Shown piece after piece: positions 61,783 through 64,000 of a DNA stretch of 64,000 bases. A program made the position numbers and the translations under genes. Source of the DNA: Vibrio sp. SCSIO 43136 (GTDB taxonomy: Bacteria; Pseudomonadota; Gammaproteobacteria; Enterobacterales; Vibrionaceae); assembly GCF_023716565.1 (NCBI RefSeq), contig NZ_CP071849.1, positions 868,001 through 932,000 on the forward strand, in the 5' to 3' direction. Positions within the stretch are counted from its first letter, which is position 1, and the number at the start of each line of letters is the position of its first letter. The notes beneath the pieces are model-generated. The model saw nothing but the letters and a program-made list of their open reading frames with translations, was not told where the DNA came from and ran no database searches.

Positions 61783-63214
61783 GCCTTATATAGCACCCTA
61801 TGAAATGATGGGCGAAGCAGAAAAATTTGCCGTCAGCAAGACTAGCAAGTCAACCAGTATGACCATTGGTCTTGCCATGATGGCGGGCATGTTTATCGGC
61901 ATCGCATTTCTTTTTTATATCACAGTGACCACAGGTACTAGCGGTCATATCGGTTGGGGGCTTAGTCGTTTATTCGGTGGTATCGCATTCAGTTTAGGCC
62001 TTATTTTGATTGTCGTCGGCGGTGGTGAGCTATTTACCAGTACTGTGCTTTCAACCATTGCACTAGCGAACAAAGAGATTAACGCCAAAAAGATGTTCTC
62101 CATTTGGGGCAAGGTCTATGTAGGTAACTTCTTTGGTGCAATTTTCTTATTAGGTTTGGTCGTACTAGCTGGCATGTATCAGCTTGACCATGGCGAATGG
62201 GGATTGAACGCACTGAATATAGCGCAGCACAAGCTACACCATACACCAGGACAAGCATTTGCACTTGGTGTGCTTTGTAACCTTCTTGTTTGCTTAGCGA
62301 TTTGGTTGTCCTTTAGTGCAACCAATGCCCTGACAAAAGCTGCAATGTTGGTGCTACCTGTCGCCATGTTTGTGAGCAGCGGTTTTGAACACTGTGTTGC
62401 CAACATGTTCATGGTGCCTTTAGGTATCTCTATTCAGACTTTTGCGCCAGCCGAGTTCTGGACCCAAATCGGAGCAACACCAGCGCAATACGCAGATTTG
62501 AACTGGAGCCAGTTTATCTTTGCAAACTTAATACCGGTCACTTTAGGCAACATCGTCGGTGGCGCTGTATTAGTCGGCCTAGCTAACTGGACCATTTACC
62601 GCCGCCCTCAATTAAAAGCGGCAAAACTAAACCCAATTTCTACAACTTTAACAACGTCTTCAATTAAGGATATCGCTATGGATACCAACACAACTATTAA
62701 AGCTCTAATTAACCGCCCAGCATTCTCACTGCAAGCTGATGTCCCTGTAGAAACCGCAGTTGATGCATTGACTGAAATGAGCCTAGAAAGTGCTGCTGTA
62801 ACAGACAAAAATGGTCGCCTAGTTGGCTTCTTCTCTATGCACGATGTTTTGGTTGAACTTTGGTGCCAAGATTACATCCCAGTGAAAGGCCAAAAAGTGG
62901 TCGATCTAATGACTCGTGACGTGATTGCGCTAGATGCATCAGATAAGTTGATTAACATCGCTGAGTACATCTGCCTCGATAAAGAGCAGCTTTACCCAAC
63001 AACCAATGCAGGTATTGCGACTAGCTTTACAACTCTATCTTTGGAAGAGCGCGCGAAAAGCCAGAAACACAACAAACCAAAAAGCTACCCAGTGCTTGAT
63101 GGTGACACATTTATTGGCACACTGACTCGTACTGACGTGATGTGCGCACTACGCTCTGTTTACGGTGAGAAAATCGAGACCACGGAAAAGACAGCTACGC
63201 TAGAAATCGCATAA
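61757..63214 (+). CDS. Formate/nitrite transporter fused to CBS domains
   Basis: A 485-residue protein. Residues 1 to about 290 are a FocA/NirC channel with six spans (GLAMMAGMFIGIAFLFYITV, GGELFTSTV, SGFEHCVANMFMVPLG, NLIPVTLGNIVGGAVLVGLA), including the conserved pore His of the CV/SGFEH motif. After a Thr/Ser-rich linker, residues about 308-470 hold a CBS pair (ALINRPAFSLQADVPVETAV, FFSMHDVLVELW, VVDLMTRDVIALDASDKL, YPVLDGDTFIGTLTRTDVM). FocA alone is about 285 residues. At the junction an in-frame ATG (62678) has TAAGGA (62665-62670) seven bases ahead, so the CBS part may also be made alone. AGGAG supports the first start. Confidence 0.9.
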   Translation: MATSNSNFKPYIAPYEMMGEAEKFAVSKTSKSTSMTIGLAMMAGMFIGIAFLFYITVTTGTSGHIGWGLSRLFGGIAFSLGLILIVVGGGELFTSTVLSTIALANKEINAKKMFSIWGKVYVGNFFGAIFLLGLVVLAGMYQLDHGEWGLNALNIAQHKLHHTPGQAFALGVLCNLLVCLAIWLSFSATNALTKAAMLVLPVAMFVSSGFEHCVANMFMVPLGISIQTFAPAEFWTQIGATPAQYADLNWSQFIFANLIPVTLGNIVGGAVLVGLANWTIYRRPQLKAAKLNPISTTLTTSSIKDIAMDTNTTIKALINRPAFSLQADVPVETAVDALTEMSLESAAVTDKNGRLVGFFSMHDVLVELWCQDYIPVKGQKVVDLMTRDVIALDASDKLINIAEYICLDKEQLYPTTNAGIATSFTTLSLEERAKSQKHNKPKSYPVLDGDTFIGTLTRTDVMCALRSVYGEKIETTEKTATLEIA

Positions 63215-63260
63215 CAGCGATTAAACGAATAAAAATAATAACGTTAGGTTGGTTAACGTA

Positions 63261-63293
63261 AAAAGCCCCGCAGCATATATGTTGCGGGGCTTT
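63261..63293. terminator. Bidirectional terminator after the channel-CBS gene
   Basis: Stem GCCCCGCA (63265-63272) and TGCGGGGC (63283-63290), flanked by an A-run and a short T-run; it also ends the convergent yceI gene. Confidence 0.88.
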
Positions 63294-63308
63294 CTTCAAT
63301 CTAGTGCC

Positions 63309-63875
63309 TTATTTGCGGACACCTTCGATATGCAGTTCCATATCTACATAGCTTGACGTACCCATCACTGGAATATTGAAGTCAGCCAGCTCTAAGCGAG
63401 TGGTACCTTCGAAGCCTGCGCGGTAACCACCCCAAGGGTCTTTGCCTTCACCGATAAAGTTTGCATCAATAACGATCGGCTTAGTCTGACCATGTAAGGT
63501 AAGATCACCATGGATAGCTAGCATGCCGTTGCCTTTATCTTCGACTTTAGTGCTGGTGAACGTTGCTTGAGAATATTTGCCTGCGTTAATAAAGTCGTCG
63601 CTGCGAATATGCTTATCACGTTCGGCGTGGTTTGAGTCAAGGCTGGTAGTATCTACGTTGACGGTTACTTTAGACGCTGCCACATTTGCTGGGTCATAAG
63701 AGAACGAGCCATCAAAAGTATTAAAGCGACCTTTGATAAAACTATAACCTAAGTGACTCACCTTAAAGTTTATTGATGCGTGTGCACCACGAGTGTCTAC
63801 CATGTAATCTGCTGCAAATGCCGTAGGCAAGGCTAATACTGATGCCAATCCTAGTACGAGTGCTGACTTTTTCAT
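63309..63875 (-). CDS. yceI: YceI family periplasmic protein
   Basis: A 188-residue exported lipocalin-like protein: signal peptide MKKSALVLGLASVLALPTAF ending near Ala21, then YMVDTRGAHASINFKVSHLG and GRFNTFDGSFSYDPA, with a late THGDLTLHG-type strand (AIHGDLTLHGQTKPI). YceI proteins bind polyisoprenoid lipids such as ubiquinone. Its ATG overlaps the stop of the cytochrome b561 gene in ATGA, the same coupling as yceJ-yceI in E. coli. It is followed by a terminator. Confidence 0.93.
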   Translation of the reverse strand: MKKSALVLGLASVLALPTAFAADYMVDTRGAHASINFKVSHLGYSFIKGRFNTFDGSFSYDPANVAASKVTVNVDTTSLDSNHAERDKHIRSDDFINAGKYSQATFTSTKVEDKGNGMLAIHGDLTLHGQTKPIVIDANFIGEGKDPWGGYRAGFEGTTRLELADFNIPVMGTSSYVDMELHIEGVRK

Positions 63876-64000
63876 CTTCCTGCTCCTGTCATTTTATTTA
63901 AGGTATTATCCTTGTCGATAAAGTGGTGTTTGAGTGCGGCCAAAGCGTGTAGACCTGCGAGCCCTACCAACAACCATGCAGCGTAAAAGTGAACCTCACC
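63872..64000 (-). CDS. Cytochrome b561 family protein, C-terminus only
   Basis: The last 42 codons of a gene that enters from the right edge. The visible end (GEVHFYAAWLLVGLAGLHAL, then AALKHHFIDKDNTLNKMTGA) is the final membrane helix of a CybB/YceJ-type cytochrome, with a histidine (in GLHAL) that is a heme ligand in the family. Its stop overlaps the yceI start by four bases (ATGA). It probably feeds or takes electrons from ubiquinone in the membrane; the rest is outside the window. Confidence 0.85.
   Translation of the reverse strand, partial: GEVHFYAAWLLVGLAGLHALAALKHHFIDKDNTLNKMTGAGR

Overview
This window reads as a stretch of a Vibrio (Vibrionaceae) genome, most likely the second chromosome. 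The basis is gene content and order. The run pntA-pntB-vxrA-vxrB-DUF2861-TraF-like-yoaH, followed by yciH-DUF3319-ddl-SPOR lipoprotein-patZ-LysR-heme receptor, matches, as I remember it, the order of Vibrio cholerae chromosome II from about VCA0563 to VCA0576. FabV, nrdDG, a heme receptor with a divergent HupR-like LysR gene, and several Vibrio-type small families point the same way. I cannot name the species. No rRNA, tRNA or CRISPR array was seen. Coding density is high, mostly ordinary housekeeping and accessory-metabolic genes in short operons with clear hairpin-plus-T terminators.

Layout. 1-5282: a sulfur-stress module with a persulfide/CoA-disulfide reductase start, a DUF2892 membrane protein, an ArsR-family repressor with the two-cysteine pattern of persulfide sensors, and an RND pump with its adaptor. 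5356-7716: 5-oxoprolinase genes pxpABC. 7885-9163: galE and a 24-residue membrane peptide. 9273-12613: heme receptor and divergent LysR regulator with a Fur-like box. 12565-17226: protein acetyltransferase PatZ, a SPOR lipoprotein and Ddl. 17223-19746: a lone tyrosine recombinase, DUF3319, yciH and a decayed transposase. 20208-24589: the Vxr two-component locus. 24708-27666: pntAB. 27991-31181: HlyU-family, ComFB-family and two diguanylate cyclase genes.

31356-34704: DUF3069, OmpA and a chemoreceptor. 34736-38765: cobQ-modABC. 38923-41853: a BOF protein, a small beta-barrel, a retropepsin-like lipoprotein and an aromatic/aspartate aminotransferase. 41972-44563: anaerobic ribonucleotide reductase under a perfect FNR box. 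44856-47178: a secreted nuclease-like protein and an FAD oxidoreductase. 47179-47578: a non-coding stretch with five DnaA-box-like sequences. 47579-51283: the ybbAP ABC system and divergent tesA. 51394-56452: fabV, a GAF-GGDEF-EAL protein and an ABC-class ATPase. 56522-60230: a 31-residue membrane peptide, a 5'-nucleotidase family protein and the OLD-like YbjD. 60644-63214: LysR and a formate/nitrite channel fused to CBS domains. 63309-64000: YceI and the end of a cytochrome b561.

The most interesting points are the channel-CBS fusion, which keeps a good ribosome binding site and ATG at the junction; a short overlapping leader ORF before that gene; the DnaA-box cluster in a gene-free gap; the persulfide-sensor/RND association; the lone recombinase with Gln in place of the HxxR histidine; the hairpin that hides the yoaH ribosome binding site; and two unannotated-size membrane peptides.
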